From assembly GCA_039621445.1 (NCBI GenBank), contig CP154955.1:405995-469994 (forward strand): 64,000 nucleotides of DNA. The letters run 5' to 3'. Numbering within the stretch: position 1 is the stretch's first letter; every line of letters begins with the position of its first letter. Source of the stretch: Euglena gracilis. Lineage: Eukaryota > Euglenida > Euglenophyceae > Euglenales. The position numbers and the translations under genes were made by a program. The notes beneath the pieces were generated by a model, which saw only the letters and a list, made by a program, of their open reading frames with translations, had not been told where the DNA came from and ran no database searches. This document shows, in pieces, positions 54,037-64,000 of the stretch.

Positions 54037-55902
54037 GGGAGCCCGAGGTCCGAGGGCACGGACCTCTGGGCTGATGAACAGATGGAGGTAGGACCTGATC
54101 AACCCTGCCCTCCCTCCCCATCTGCCTTTCTGGTCGGTACCCGGAAAATGTTCGGGTCCCCCACCCCCGACTCCAACTTTCCGCTCGGAATGTTGTGCAA
54201 AGTAGGAAAGGATTCATGGGAAAGCTGGCAAGAAAACGTATTTTCGCCAGACCCTTCACTTTGCTTACCCCCCATGGAACTTTTGGTCCAAGCGGAAATC
54301 AAAATCCAAAATTTTTGTGCAAAAGTCAAAATTCTCATTGACACTGGTTGTCGCATTGCACTACTTTTTAGGTTCGGGTTGATACCAACCCCCCTCTTGG
54401 CGAAAGCCAAGAAGCCGATCAAAATTATGACGGCTGACAACACCCCCATGTGCGGTGGTGACTTGGGATGCTTTTTGGACATTGTCCTACCCCTCATCTC
54501 CAAGCACCACTCACACCCCCCCCAACCGCAAAATTTTCCGGATACCTGGGGATACGAATCCGGAATCCATGGTTCTGACGTAATTCTGGGATACCCGTTT
54601 TTACGTCAGCACCGGCTGGTAGTGGATTGCCACTCCCACGGTTTGCGCACATCACCATTCTCTTCATTGCCCCCCAAACCCTCATCACCTGTGGCGTCAA
54701 CCGCGACAACCACCAATTTTTCCACACCGTTTTCACGAAATTTTACCGCGTTACCAACCACACCAACCAACGTTTTCCACGCCGGGTGTACCGAGAAAGT
54801 TCACCCCCTGCCCATTGACACACCAACTTCCGTTCCCCATGAGGCAGGGCAGGCGAGTAGCGGTACCCCCCTCGTTCCACTGGGTTACAAGACGAAAGCC
54901 CAAAGGCCTGAAGTACGTACGGTGTCGAGTAGTCGCCCAGCTGCATCAATACCCCGTTTTCCACCAGATGTATCGCTTTCAGATACATCTGTACACCCCC
55001 CAGCAGCTTCCAAAGCGCATCCCAACTTTTACACACACACCCACCAGACCAACATGCGCGACCAGGACCACTACTCCGACAATTCCTTCCAATGTGTGCA
55101 CTGTAGGAGAATTTCCGCCCAGCCAGATTTCGATTGTGGATGTCTAGTCCAAACACCAACACTAATCCCGACTTCGCGTAACCATACACTTGGTTGCGGT
55201 TCGCAATGCGCGACCGTACATCAAGTGCTCCAACAACGAGGTGTTGCCTTGTTGTTTGGGGCCGCGAAATCCGTGTCACACACCTCCCCCACCTCCATCT
55301 GGCATGATATGGATTGGGTATGCACCCATCCAACCCATCAACCCTCGGGAACGCCCCTTTGGGGTGTGGATAACACACCCTTGACTTATGTTTGTGGATC
55401 CCTGAATTGCGTTACCGCTCTTCAACCCGCGAACCAGGTCGACACCTACGCGATGCGCGTATGGAACGCATTTAATTTTGGTCAATACCGTATTTTGGAG
55501 GAATGGTTCTCCAAATTCGCGGTTGTGGCTGATTCCTTCGATTTGTCGTTGGAAATTGATGCGTTTTCATCAAAAGTGCATGCGCGCTTGTCGCGATATT
55601 GGTCGCGACATTACAACGCGTTTCTAAAATTTTGGGGTGATACGGTGCTCTGGATGCACCCTCCCCCAAAATTTCTCCCGGATGTGGTGGAGAAAATCCT
55701 CCGCGATGAAGCGCGATGAGCTCTCCTCATTCACGTCAATCCGAATGCGGATTGGTTTCACCAATTTTCCCATGTGTGCTTTCATTGGTGATGTTTACCC
55801 GCTGATGTACTATTATACGAGGATTTTTGTGGTATATTATTACCACCGGTTAAAGAAATCATTTTTCGCGTTTGTTTCTTCGACGCACTCGGAATATCCG
55901 AT
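54037..55902 (+). pseudogene. pol: A3 pol: protease and long Cys-containing linker
   Basis: In frame with gag and with the RT part; the first ATG is at 54082. The protease has LIDTGC (DTG at 54340-54348) and DVILGYPFLR (about 54573). After it comes a ~470-residue segment with no known domain, Pro/Thr-rich at first. It then has a CVHC-x10-CGC cluster (55093-55143) and CGSQC, and an AMRVWNAFNFGQYRILEEW region. Two TGA codons (55717 and 55789) break it; A1 and A2 have sense codons there. The linker is unusually long for Ty3/gypsy, where RT normally follows protease closely. Confidence 0.85.
54041..54071 (+). promoter_or_regulatory. Hairpin four bases after the gag UAG
   Basis: GCCCGAGGTCCG, loop AGGGCA, then CGGACCTC, a bulged T, and GGGC: a 12-bp stem starting just after UAG-GGGA. 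The frame after the UAG is open into pol. In-frame stop plus structure is the layout of readthrough signals in some retroviruses. The sequence is identical in A2. Confidence 0.65.
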
Positions 55903-58900
55903 GTGCGTGTGCCAAGATACCTTGGTACCAAAGGGGATGCCACACCCTCAACGCAGATTTCTGCGGTCATTGAGAGTGCGGACCAACACCCCAAGTCTGC
56001 TGACTACTGTTCGCGAATTACTCGCGAATTTCATCGTGTACTGGATAACCCAGTTTACGCCTGCGACATCGACCCCGCGATTCGCGGTCCGTTCGGTGTT
56101 TGCAAAATCGAGCTCAAGGATGGCGCTAAACCTATGCACCGGAAACTCTTCCGTTTTTCGGGTGAACGCGAACAAGCTCTCAACGAGATGATTGAGAAGC
56201 TCATCCAGCGGAAGTGGATTATCCCTTCCAAGAGCGAATGGACATCACAAGCTTTTGTGGTGCCCAAACCCGCTGACCAGTCTGGTCAGAAGAAGTGGAG
56301 ACTTGTGCTGGATTACCGGTACCTGAACTCCCAAACGAAGGATGACCCCTTCCCGTTACCGCTAATCGAGGATTTGATCACAAGACAATCGGATAACCGG
56401 TTGTGGTCAATCTTTGATCTGGAAGACGGTTTCCATCAGATGCATTTGCATCCTGATTCGCAACCGTATACGGCATTCGTGACATCCAAGGGTGTGTACC
56501 AATGGACGGTACTCCCCATGGGTGTGAAGAATGGGCGAGCCATGTTTCAACGCATGATCCAGTGGGTTTTGCGCGATTTACCGTTTGCTCTGGTGTACAT
56601 CGATGATGTACTGGTGGGAACCCAACCGCCATCCGCGAAATCGGGCGAGGATATCCTCGAACCGCATTATCGTGATGTGCGGGCGGTATTATCCGCGTTC
56701 AAAAAGCATTTGCTTTTTGTGAAGGGTTCCAAAATGCACCTGTTTCGCAAAATTATTAAGTTTTGCGGGCATATCCTGAGCAACGGGCAGCGTAAAGCCG
56801 CCCCCAGTAAGATGGAGGCCATTAAGAAATGGACTCCTGAGGTCATTAAGACCTTAACGCATTTAAAGGGATTTTTGGGATTAGCCCAATATTACGCGAT
56901 TTACATGAAAGATTTCGCGAAAATCGCGGTACCCCTAACCCGACAACTCAAAAATCGGACACCCGATAACGCAAAAGTCATTTGGGATGACCAAATGCGC
57001 GAGGCCTTGAATAAAATCAAGGACTTGCTCCTCGAGAACGTGGTTCTCGATATCGCGGATCCATACAAACCGTATGTCCTGGAGGTCGACAGCAGCGATT
57101 ACGCTGTTGGCGGGGTTCTTAGCCAGCATAATGCGGCAAATGAACTCCGACCTGTGGCTTTCTTCAGCAGGAAGCTACAGGGCGACAACGGGAAAGGACA
57201 GGTTAAATGGAGCATTCGCGAAAAGGAGACATATGCCATTGTGCTTATTCTCCAGAAATTCCGCAGCTGGATAGCCAGCAGCTTGGTCCAGATACTCGTG
57301 TTGACGGATCATGAGAGCCTTCAACACTGGTATACCGAGGACCTGAACAAGGCCATGTCATCAGTTGGCAGAAGATGCCGATGGCATGAGTTCTTGAGCC
57401 AGTTTAACCTGGTGGTAGTTTATACCCCAGGTCACACGCAAAAAGTTGCGGATCCTCTCAGCCGAGCCCCCTGGTATTATCCTGGGAACCCGGATGAGGG
57501 TGATGCGACTTTTCATGGCAGCCATGAGGCTGACCAGTTCGCACGTCGATCCGACGCTGCGGACAACTTGCTCGATTCACTACCGGTTACCCGGGTGTAT
57601 CGCAGCATCGCCATTTCACCATTGCGTGGAAGGCGCCGGCGTGGACGCACTGCCGGACCCCGTCGCATTACGCGTACGGAAACTCCTACCCCCCTATTTT
57701 TCCGCGAATGGGATTATTCGCGTGACCCGGTATATAGTACCATTGTGAATAGACTTCGTAATGGTGAATCCATAGAGAATTACTCTCTATCACCATTGCG
57801 GCTTATTTTCTGGAATGATTCTGGTTATAAATATTGTATACCCCAAGACCTGGTTGATGATGTGATTTTGAGCTATCACAACCATGGTCACCCTGGGGCC
57901 CCCAAACTTCTTTCACTAGTGGGTCGCAGATATTGCACAACCCTGAGTGAAAAAGATTTATATTCGCGCTGTTTGCGAATTTCGCAACGGTGCCAAATTT
58001 GTCAGGCTGTGAAACCGCGCAGAGGTACCCCCCCTGGTACGATGGACTTTTTCCCCGTACCACCTGACATTTTTACGTCCCTCTGCATGGATTTTCTCGA
58101 ACTTGAACCTTGCAAAGGATCAGATGACAAAATTTACGATTACGTTTTTGTTGTCGTCTGTCGGCTGAGTGGGTACATAGTAGCCATTCCATGCCGGAAA
58201 GCAGGGTTGACAGCCCAGATTTTGGCATCCATATTCCTGGAGAAATGCATCTGCTTAATGGGTTTACCGAACGAAATCGTGAGTGATCAAGATCACTTGA
58301 TCTCTTCGCGGTTTTTCACAACTTTGTGCGGTTTACTCGGCATTGAGCAGCATTTTTCCATTATATACCGCCCGAAAGGCAATGGTAGAGCCGAGGCAGC
58401 CGTGAAATCCGTTGTCAATATGCTTCGCCTTTCACTGGCTGACTCGGGTAAGAATTGGTTATCCGTTCTTCATTGGTGTTTATTTTACATCAATACCTTG
58501 CCAGGGTTGGTATTACCACACTCACCGTACAAAATTGTTTTCGGACGTGACCCTCCGGCCATAGGGGATATCCCCTCGGAGAGACCCGCCCGAAGTAGCG
58601 TCAGCTGTGAAACGTGGTTTGCAGAAGTGGAATCACTCCGCTCTGCAGTCCAATCACGTATCACAGAAATTCATTCCAACAAACGGAAATCGTTTTTACA
58701 AAACTTCAACACACCTGTGTATAGTCCAGGTGACCGCGTGTGGGTACGGAATAACCGCACCCGCATGCAATCTTCCAAGCTAGATCCTCTTTGGCTCGGC
58801 CGATGCGAAATTTTGGAGAGGTTAGGTAGTAGCGGGCGATATAAAGTTTCCTTGCCCAACGGGATTGAGGACGTCCATATGGACGACTTCAAACCGTACC

Positions 58901-59163
58901 TAAGCCCCCCAGACGGAAAAGCTATCCCCTGCCTATATTTCAAGCCCCGTTCCAGATTACCTGAAACGGACGACTTTGTGGTCGATAAGATAATAGACCA
59001 CAAGGTCGACAGGGGTGTGCACTACTGGAAAGTTCGCTGGAAAGGGTATGGGCCAGAGGAGGACACTTGGGAGCCAGTATCCAGTTTTGTTGGATATGTC
59101 CAACAGGACTGGAAGCTGTGGAACAAGCGCAATAACATAGACATAAACATAAACACCTTCTGA
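55903..59163 (+). CDS. pol: A3 pol: reverse transcriptase, RNase H, integrase, chromodomain (open)
   Basis: A fully open stretch of 1,086 codons; the start shown is only the first possible one after the upstream [14 protein letters not shown] (171-179) and YIDDVL (232-237). RNase H: Asp396, Glu442, Asp469. Integrase zinc region: H659/H663 and C697/C700. Integrase core Asp730, Asp795, Glu831, giving exact D-35-E spacing. Chromodomain at about 1025-1075 ([18 protein letters not shown]). All catalytic residues are present, unlike A2 (YIDV). The product would copy the RNA and insert the DNA, with the chromodomain guiding it to marked chromatin. It is followed by 198 bp and then ORF3. Confidence 0.95.
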   Translation: MRVPRYLGTKGDATPSTQISAVIESADQHPKSADYCSRITREFHRVLDNPVYACDIDPAIRGPFGVCKIELKDGAKPMHRKLFRFSGEREQALNEMIEKLIQRKWIIPSKSEWTSQAFVVPKPADQSGQKKWRLVLDYRYLNSQTKDDPFPLPLIEDLITRQSDNRLWSIFDLEDGFHQMHLHPDSQPYTAFVTSKGVYQWTVLPMGVKNGRAMFQRMIQWVLRDLPFALVYIDDVLVGTQPPSAKSGEDILEPHYRDVRAVLSAFKKHLLFVKGSKMHLFRKIIKFCGHILSNGQRKAAPSKMEAIKKWTPEVIKTLTHLKGFLGLAQYYAIYMKDFAKIAVPLTRQLKNRTPDNAKVIWDDQMREALNKIKDLLLENVVLDIADPYKPYVLEVDSSDYAVGGVLSQHNAANELRPVAFFSRKLQGDNGKGQVKWSIREKETYAIVLILQKFRSWIASSLVQILVLTDHESLQHWYTEDLNKAMSSVGRRCRWHEFLSQFNLVVVYTPGHTQKVADPLSRAPWYYPGNPDEGDATFHGSHEADQFARRSDAADNLLDSLPVTRVYRSIAISPLRGRRRRGRTAGPRRITRTETPTPLFFREWDYSRDPVYSTIVNRLRNGESIENYSLSPLRLIFWNDSGYKYCIPQDLVDDVILSYHNHGHPGAPKLLSLVGRRYCTTLSEKDLYSRCLRISQRCQICQAVKPRRGTPPGTMDFFPVPPDIFTSLCMDFLELEPCKGSDDKIYDYVFVVVCRLSGYIVAIPCRKAGLTAQILASIFLEKCICLMGLPNEIVSDQDHLISSRFFTTLCGLLGIEQHFSIIYRPKGNGRAEAAVKSVVNMLRLSLADSGKNWLSVLHWCLFYINTLPGLVLPHSPYKIVFGRDPPAIGDIPSERPARSSVSCETWFAEVESLRSAVQSRITEIHSNKRKSFLQNFNTPVYSPGDRVWVRNNRTRMQSSKLDPLWLGRCEILERLGSSGRYKVSLPNGIEDVHMDDFKPYLSPPDGKAIPCLYFKPRSRLPETDDFVVDKIIDHKVDRGVHYWKVRWKGYGPEEDTWEPVSSFVGYVQQDWKLWNKRNNIDININTF

Positions 59164-59239
59164 AACGATTTCGTTTTGGAGAATGCGTGTGTTTTATGTG
59201 AATGTTTCGCGTTTATACCCCCCCCCCCTGCACTTCATT

Positions 59240-59260
59240 ATTTCTCCATCTTTCTCGCAG
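59240..59260 (+). promoter_or_regulatory. Candidate 3' splice site before ORF3 (A3)
   Basis: TTATTTCTCCATCTTTCTCGCAG is a pyrimidine tract ending in CAG, 102 bases before the ORF3 ATG. The TTCTCGCAGAG end is conserved in A2 although the flanks vary. A matching donor in the leader was not identified. Confidence 0.45.
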
Positions 59261-59361
59261 AGTTTTGATGAAGATAGAAGCCTTGCTTTTTCAGTGCTCT
59301 CGCACTCAAATCGACTGACAACAAGGTTATCCTTAGTTGTCGTCGTCGTTCGGGTAGCATC

Positions 59362-62300
59362 ATGCTGCCTGGGCGCGGACCTGGACCAGGTCCACCATGG
59401 CCGCAGCCTTCTGGCGCGCCATACCCTCAGTACCCTCAGTATGCTGAGGCCCCGATTCCGGGTGCCCCACATGCTGAGAGGGTTTCAGCCCCGGTATTCG
59501 CCGCGGCTACCAGCAGCCGGTCCGCATATGCGGTACCAGATCCATCTGCCGTCCAGCAGCCGGCACCTCAGCCACCAGTGCAGCGCAGATCGCGCCTGCC
59601 CCCGTATGCGGGAGAGATGATCTTCCGCACTACGGAGACGTTGGAGCGGGCGATGCGTATGTGCGCACACCCCCCAACGGAGCCCTTTATGCAAGCCCTT
59701 TGGGATGCATACTGTGCTCAGCTGTTGGTGGTAGCCAACACCCCTGTGGCTCAGTGGTGTCCCTGCGGTCAAGCCCTGATGACGGGCAGACGGTATTTCT
59801 CGTCCGCAGCCGATTCCGGCTTCGAACCCGGCGAGACCACGATGGACCTGGGCGTGTATGTGCCGCCCATGCTGCAAACGCAGACGCCGGTGGGATCCCA
59901 CACCGTGTATATGTGTGAGCACACGCCCCCACCGGTAGGTGAGGCTGTGCATGTTCCACCTGGGATGACGAGAATTTTTGCTCGCCCGCCCTCGCCGCAG
60001 CGAATGCCGCCGCGCGAGCCGCCAGCGGAGCAATTTGTCTCGCGGTACGCGACGCACGCGGATTACCCGCGCGGCGCACGCGTGCTCCCAGCCGGACAGT
60101 CGGACGTGCCCTCTGAGGCATACGTCCAACACATGTTCATGCACTGGATGCCACAAGCATCATCGGTCGCCCCTGCCCCTGGCGTTGAGCCACGGAGGCA
60201 GGAGGAGCCCATAGTGGTGGAGGATGAACCCCCCCACCGTGAGGCAGCCCGACCGCCCAGTGCAGCCCCTGTCCAGACTGGGGATGTCCCCCGTCGGCAG
60301 GAGGCTCCCTACTATCATATGGCACCTCCGGGAACCGAGCAGGATGAGCTTGCTCGGCACTTCCTGCAGGAGCCAGTATTCGCGTCTGAAGAGCACCGGA
60401 CGAGGTATTACGCCTCTCTGGCTGCCCTTCAGGGTCGTGGATACACCCCCTACCATCCGTACCAGCCGCAGCTGCGGGTGGCGACCCCGGTATTACCCGG
60501 TGAGCCCCCGGCAGGAGCGGCAGGATTACCTGCCACCCTGAAGCGCGATAGGGTTACGGAGAACCTTACCCCACAGCCCAGGCGACCCAGCCCACGGGAC
60601 GCGGAAGGCGGTGCGGCAATGCAGGTGGAAGCCAGCCAGGATACCCTGGCCGGGCAACCACCGGCAGTGGCACAGGCAGCGATGAGCCGTCCTGTTGCCG
60701 CAATGCCACCGCCGATCCCTCCGGTATGGAAGGAGCCGCGACCTCCTACGCCGAAACCAAGCCCACGCCAGGCTCCTAGCCAGCGCCCAGCCACGCCGTC
60801 ACCGCGACGTGCAGCGGAACGGCAAGGTCCCTCCCCAGAGATGGAATGGGAAGGTACCGAACCGACTCCTGCCGCACCGAGCGCCCGACCCTCTGGTATT
60901 CGCCAGACAGGAAAGGACAAAGGTAAGGCTGAGGGCAAAGGCAAGGGAGAAGGCAAAGGCGTGGCCGGCAAAGGTAAGGGTGAGGGCAAGGGTAAGGGTA
61001 CAGCCCGTGAGGAGGAGGAAGAACCAGCAGAAGTCCTCTCGGACTTTGAGCAAATGCTCAGGTTCAAGGAGGAGCTGGAGGACGAAGGCTGGCGAATGCA
61101 GCATGATTACCATGTTGCAGGAAACCGCCCCGTCACCCCTCCGGAGGCAGTCATCGAGGTGGTATTACACCACACCGAGAACAGAGTCAGACAATTCCAT
61201 TACGGAATTGACCTGTACGCCTTCGAAGGTGAAGGTGGCAGACCCTTGCTGGATGCCCAGCCGGGTTTCTGGGAACTCTGGTTTTGGCTGGGATACCCCT
61301 GCCAGAACTGGGGTCTCTTCAGCGACTCCACTGGCCGCAGTTACCTGCACCAGTTAGGATTTCGGGACCAGCATGTGTTGGCCCGAAGGCTGAAGGCAAT
61401 CTTCGACTGTATTCACACAGTCGGGCCCCTCGGTGTGCAGTGGAAATACTACCCACTGAACCCCGACATCGAACGCCTGATCGAGGTGTTGTGGTGCAAC
61501 AACCTCCAGGTGTGGCTGGTGAGCCATTACGGCTCCACCTTCCGCGTTAAGCGCGTTTCCCTGGCTTACCCACAGAGGTATGACCTCTGTTGTAAGTATT
61601 GCCGGCAGGAGTTTCCTGTCGACTTCTGGGGATTCGGCGTACGCGGAAGTCCTCCACCGCCTCGGGATAACCCGGGCCTGGAGATGGGACGCCGCATGCT
61701 TATGCATGTGTGCCGCGACGCCCCGGATGTCCAGGGCAAAAGTCGCCGCGTCCATAAGCAGCGTATTTTTATGCTGCAACAGTTCTGGTGGCGAGCCTGG
61801 ACCACCTACGTCATGGAGGTGTATATACATCTCCGTGACCCCCAGGACGATAGGCCTGGTATGGAAAGCTTGCCACCAGACTACGGCGACCCCGTTGAGG
61901 GACCTCGTCGTCGTCGGGTTATCGCCGACCTGCGCCCCAACTGGCACCTAGCCGGGATAGACCCGGAGGAACATTTGAGGCGACAGTTTGGCGGTACCCT
62001 CGACAGGGAGGTAGTCCTCCAGCTGATGAATCACCCGAAGGCCATCCTCGACCTGGGTATGCCGATTCTGGCATGCGTGCAGGAGTTCGAGGACGGGTTT
62101 TTCGAGTTCTGGGAAGACACGCGTTACCGCGGTTTCCTGGGCCCGAACAGGCCTGCAAACGCTTGGGTGCAGCCATCATGGCCGCCACCCTGGCCCAACA
62201 GCGCCAGTAGCAGTACGCTGGCCTTTTACAGGCTGGCGGATGCCCAGGGATGCCGATGGCACCCTGACGATCCTCGTTCGCCCGAGGATCTGCGCGCCTT

Positions 62301-64000
62301 CATCGCCCCAGAGGATGAACCTCTGGCGCGAAGGAGACGGGAGGCGTCAGTCGCTTCCACCACCGCGATTCCGCGGCGGGAGGAACGCGACCGCAGCCCC
62401 TCCGTCACCATACTGGAGGCAGCGCCGCCGTCTCCGACAGGAACGGCTGTATCATTCGTCTCTGCCCCGCGAGCGGCAGGGGAAAGATCGCTTTCCCCGG
62501 CCCCCGCGACGGCTCCCGTCTGTCCACCGGTAGGTGGAGACCAGGAACTTCCTGAGGAGGAAGGTGAGAACGTGGAGGATATCCTCTACGCTGCTCTGCA
62601 TGCTCTGGCACAGCCTCGGCCAGACGAAGCACCCGCAGGGGATATACCTGTGGCTGCAACGCCTGTCCCGACGGCTGAGCCTCCAGCCGAGGTGACTGGT
62701 ATGGTCGTCGAGGATATCCTCGAAGAACCTGCCAGTCCCACAGCACGCACCTCGTTAGGAGGCCGTGTGCTCGGCGCCGTGGTCACTGGCATTACTGCCG
62801 TGGCTGCTGCACTAACGCCACGAGGTGGAGGTGTAGCATCAAGCTCCGCCGCTGAGGTCGTGGAGACACCAGATGTCGGTGTCCCCACACCCCCATCTCC
62901 GGCAACAGTGCAACCACCTTCAGGGGATGAACCCCAGCCGACAGAGCCATCTGTCGCACCGGCTACAGCAGAGGATCAACCTCCTGTAGCACCTGCGCCA
63001 GCGGTTGTGGAGGATCAACCTCCTAGACCGGATGTCGAAATGGAAGTGGAGGAGATACCCCCACGACCACCGACACCGCGCAGGGTCCTTGCCGCCCCGA
63101 GGACAATGGCAGAGTTTCTGGGAGCGCCAGCGCCTGTGGAAGCACCGATTCCGGTGACGACCACAGTGCCACACCTCGTCGGACAGGATGAACCTGTTCG
63201 GCGACGGCCTGCTGAACAACCCCAGGAACGAATGCCAACCCCTCGGAGCGTCATGCGCGACCCAGCGGTCAGTATGCCCGCTTCGCCCAGACGGCAAACG
63301 TCTACTCCGGCACCATCGGCTCCTGATACCAGGAGTAAGCCGCAGGCGTCGTCTCCTGATTCCGGGAGTGCGAAGCCGAAAGGAGGCAAATCGGGTGCTG
63401 CACCCTGTAAGCCCCCTTCCAAAGGCGGTGATGGGAAACCACCACCGAAAGGTGGCGCTGGAGGTCAGACTGGCGGACAGCCGAAAGGCCCTACGACAAT
63501 GCACGACTATTCGGCCGTTGCATCGTCCGGGTACGGCCAGAGCAAACCGAAAGGTAAGGCTCGTTGTCGACAGGCCCAGTCTTCCGCCGGATCGACGGAT
63601 GAGGAGCAGGATGAACCTGCTTCACCTCCTGTGTCTGCGGATGCCCAGCTCTGGACCCAGGATATCCTGACCAGACTAGGCACCGTGGAAGAGAGGACGA
63701 AGAAACTGGCTGCTATTAGGCACCAGACAGGGTCACTGAATCGATGGATTCAGCCCCTCTTCGTCCGCGGAGAACCTTTCCACTATGTCCCGGAACATAC
63801 CTGGACATTCTGGAACAGGCGCTCACCCAGAGTACTGGCACAGTACTTTGGCGTGGACTGCGTGTTGGATTTCCAGCACGGCACGTCTTTTGCCTGGACG
63901 TGCACCGTATGCCACCATGTGCGGCATAACCAACCGCTTGTGCATGTGTGCAAGCGGCAGGTGCAATCCTCGTGGTTCCATCACAGGGCATATGTGCCGA
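59362..64000 (+). CDS. A3 ORF3: giant unknown protein downstream of pol, open to the window end
   Basis: From ATGCTGCCTGGG at 59362 I read 1,546 codons to base 64000 without a stop; by A2 it should end at about 1,816. The start is chosen because A1, A2 and A3 all begin MLPGRG. Regions: Pro/Ala/Gln-rich N-terminus; WCPCGQALMTGRRYF (about residue 130); Pro-rich stretch; Lys/Gly/Glu repeats (about 519-549); a conserved folded-looking block (about 560-960) with PGFWELWFWLGYPCQNWG, CCKYCRQEFPVDFWGFG and FMLQQFWWRAWTTYVM; acidic, Pro-rich repeats with VEDIL motifs; a basic stretch; and a Cys/His-rich C-terminus. No signal peptide or clear membrane span, so not an obvious envelope. I do not recognise a family. 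Codon use is GC-rich compared with pol, which suggests a separate origin. Confidence 0.85.
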   Translation, partial: MLPGRGPGPGPPWPQPSGAPYPQYPQYAEAPIPGAPHAERVSAPVFAAATSSRSAYAVPDPSAVQQPAPQPPVQRRSRLPPYAGEMIFRTTETLERAMRMCAHPPTEPFMQALWDAYCAQLLVVANTPVAQWCPCGQALMTGRRYFSSAADSGFEPGETTMDLGVYVPPMLQTQTPVGSHTVYMCEHTPPPVGEAVHVPPGMTRIFARPPSPQRMPPREPPAEQFVSRYATHADYPRGARVLPAGQSDVPSEAYVQHMFMHWMPQASSVAPAPGVEPRRQEEPIVVEDEPPHREAARPPSAAPVQTGDVPRRQEAPYYHMAPPGTEQDELARHFLQEPVFASEEHRTRYYASLAALQGRGYTPYHPYQPQLRVATPVLPGEPPAGAAGLPATLKRDRVTENLTPQPRRPSPRDAEGGAAMQVEASQDTLAGQPPAVAQAAMSRPVAAMPPPIPPVWKEPRPPTPKPSPRQAPSQRPATPSPRRAAERQGPSPEMEWEGTEPTPAAPSARPSGIRQTGKDKGKAEGKGKGEGKGVAGKGKGEGKGKGTAREEEEEPAEVLSDFEQMLRFKEELEDEGWRMQHDYHVAGNRPVTPPEAVIEVVLHHTENRVRQFHYGIDLYAFEGEGGRPLLDAQPGFWELWFWLGYPCQNWGLFSDSTGRSYLHQLGFRDQHVLARRLKAIFDCIHTVGPLGVQWKYYPLNPDIERLIEVLWCNNLQVWLVSHYGSTFRVKRVSLAYPQRYDLCCKYCRQEFPVDFWGFGVRGSPPPPRDNPGLEMGRRMLMHVCRDAPDVQGKSRRVHKQRIFMLQQFWWRAWTTYVMEVYIHLRDPQDDRPGMESLPPDYGDPVEGPRRRRVIADLRPNWHLAGIDPEEHLRRQFGGTLDREVVLQLMNHPKAILDLGMPILACVQEFEDGFFEFWEDTRYRGFLGPNRPANAWVQPSWPPPWPNSASSSTLAFYRLADAQGCRWHPDDPRSPEDLRAFIAPEDEPLARRRREASVASTTAIPRREERDRSPSVTILEAAPPSPTGTAVSFVSAPRAAGERSLSPAPATAPVCPPVGGDQELPEEEGENVEDILYAALHALAQPRPDEAPAGDIPVAATPVPTAEPPAEVTGMVVEDILEEPASPTARTSLGGRVLGAVVTGITAVAAALTPRGGGVASSSAAEVVETPDVGVPTPPSPATVQPPSGDEPQPTEPSVAPATAEDQPPVAPAPAVVEDQPPRPDVEMEVEEIPPRPPTPRRVLAAPRTMAEFLGAPAPVEAPIPVTTTVPHLVGQDEPVRRRPAEQPQERMPTPRSVMRDPAVSMPASPRRQTSTPAPSAPDTRSKPQASSPDSGSAKPKGGKSGAAPCKPPSKGGDGKPPPKGGAGGQTGGQPKGPTTMHDYSAVASSGYGQSKPKGKARCRQAQSSAGSTDEEQDEPASPPVSADAQLWTQDILTRLGTVEERTKKLAAIRHQTGSLNRWIQPLFVRGEPFHYVPEHTWTFWNRRSPRVLAQYFGVDCVLDFQHGTSFAWTCTVCHHVRHNQPLVHVCKRQVQSSWFHHRAYVP

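Larger units (their letters stand above)
49505..64000 (+). mobile_element. Copy A3: giant Ty3/gypsy-type element, 3' end beyond the window
   Basis: The best-preserved and youngest copy, inserted into gag of A2 at CACCATTG (49504). LTR, PBS, gag (50054), UAG-hairpin, pol (to 59163), ORF3 (59362 onward). With the A2 3' end as a guide, ORF3 should stop near 64810 and the 3' LTR end near 66 kb, giving about 16.5 kb in total. Damage is limited: two nonsense codons and one added base in gag, two TGA codons in the pol linker, none seen in ORF3. Confidence 0.92.

Noticed and set aside
59362-64000. ORF3 as a retroviral-type envelope gene
   Set aside because: Position fits, but I see no signal peptide, membrane anchor or cleavage site; the protein is Pro-rich with Cys/His blocks.

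Overview
The window is eukaryotic repeat DNA. I find no convincing host gene, tRNA, rRNA or CRISPR array; nearly everything is retrotransposon, DNA-transposon or satellite sequence in several states of decay. The species cannot be named from this sequence. One primer-binding site fits an initiator tRNA whose 3' end is CTGCTACCA, not the land-plant form as I recall it. A tyrosine-recombinase-type (DIRS-like) remnant, a 2A-like peptide motif and a methyltransferase-carrying Ty3/gypsy element together suggest an alga or another protist-grade or early-branching eukaryote (inference).

Region 1 (1-11.1 kb) is a patchwork. From left to right it holds: a decayed minus-strand DIRS-like RNase H segment; a 2.4-kb inverted-repeat element with an internal ~110-bp satellite array; a cluster of short palindromes; a 2A-like motif; a decayed DDE transposase split by a 202-bp miniature element; a pair of ~700-bp direct repeats; and the minus-strand Gag remnant of an LTR element (C) with its PBS and LTR.

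Region 2 (11.5 kb to the end) is one nested cluster of LTR retrotransposons. Copy A1 (+) starts at 11477. Its 3' gene was hit by element B (+, 22087-34004, TSD ACAG) and, further along, by copy A2 (-, 3' LTR at 35540). A2 was in turn hit in gag by copy A3 (+, 5' LTR at 49505). The missing ends of A1, A2 and A3 lie beyond 64000.

Family A is a very large Ty3/gypsy element with a chromodomain, about 16-17 kb when pieced together across copies. It has short LTRs (~0.33 kb), an initiator-Met PBS, a ~1,326-codon Gag with a long coiled-coil region and two CCHC knuckles, and an in-frame UAG followed by a strong hairpin. Then comes Pol in the same frame: protease, a ~470-residue linker, RT, RNase H, integrase, chromodomain. 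After pol lies a third gene, ORF3, of about 1,816 codons with no family I recognise. In A3 ORF3 is open without a stop from 59362 to the window end (1,546 codons). It is preceded by a conserved candidate 3' splice site, so it could be expressed from a spliced RNA as env genes are.

Element B is a different chromodomain Ty3/gypsy element (LTRs 477 and 511 bp, tRNA-Gln-like PBS). Between the Gag zinc knuckle and the protease it carries a cytosine-C5 DNA methyltransferase-like domain, now frameshifted. The two strongest leads are this methyltransferase and the giant ORF3. All copies carry stops or frameshifts, but the RT-to-chromodomain part of A3 is fully open with every catalytic residue present.
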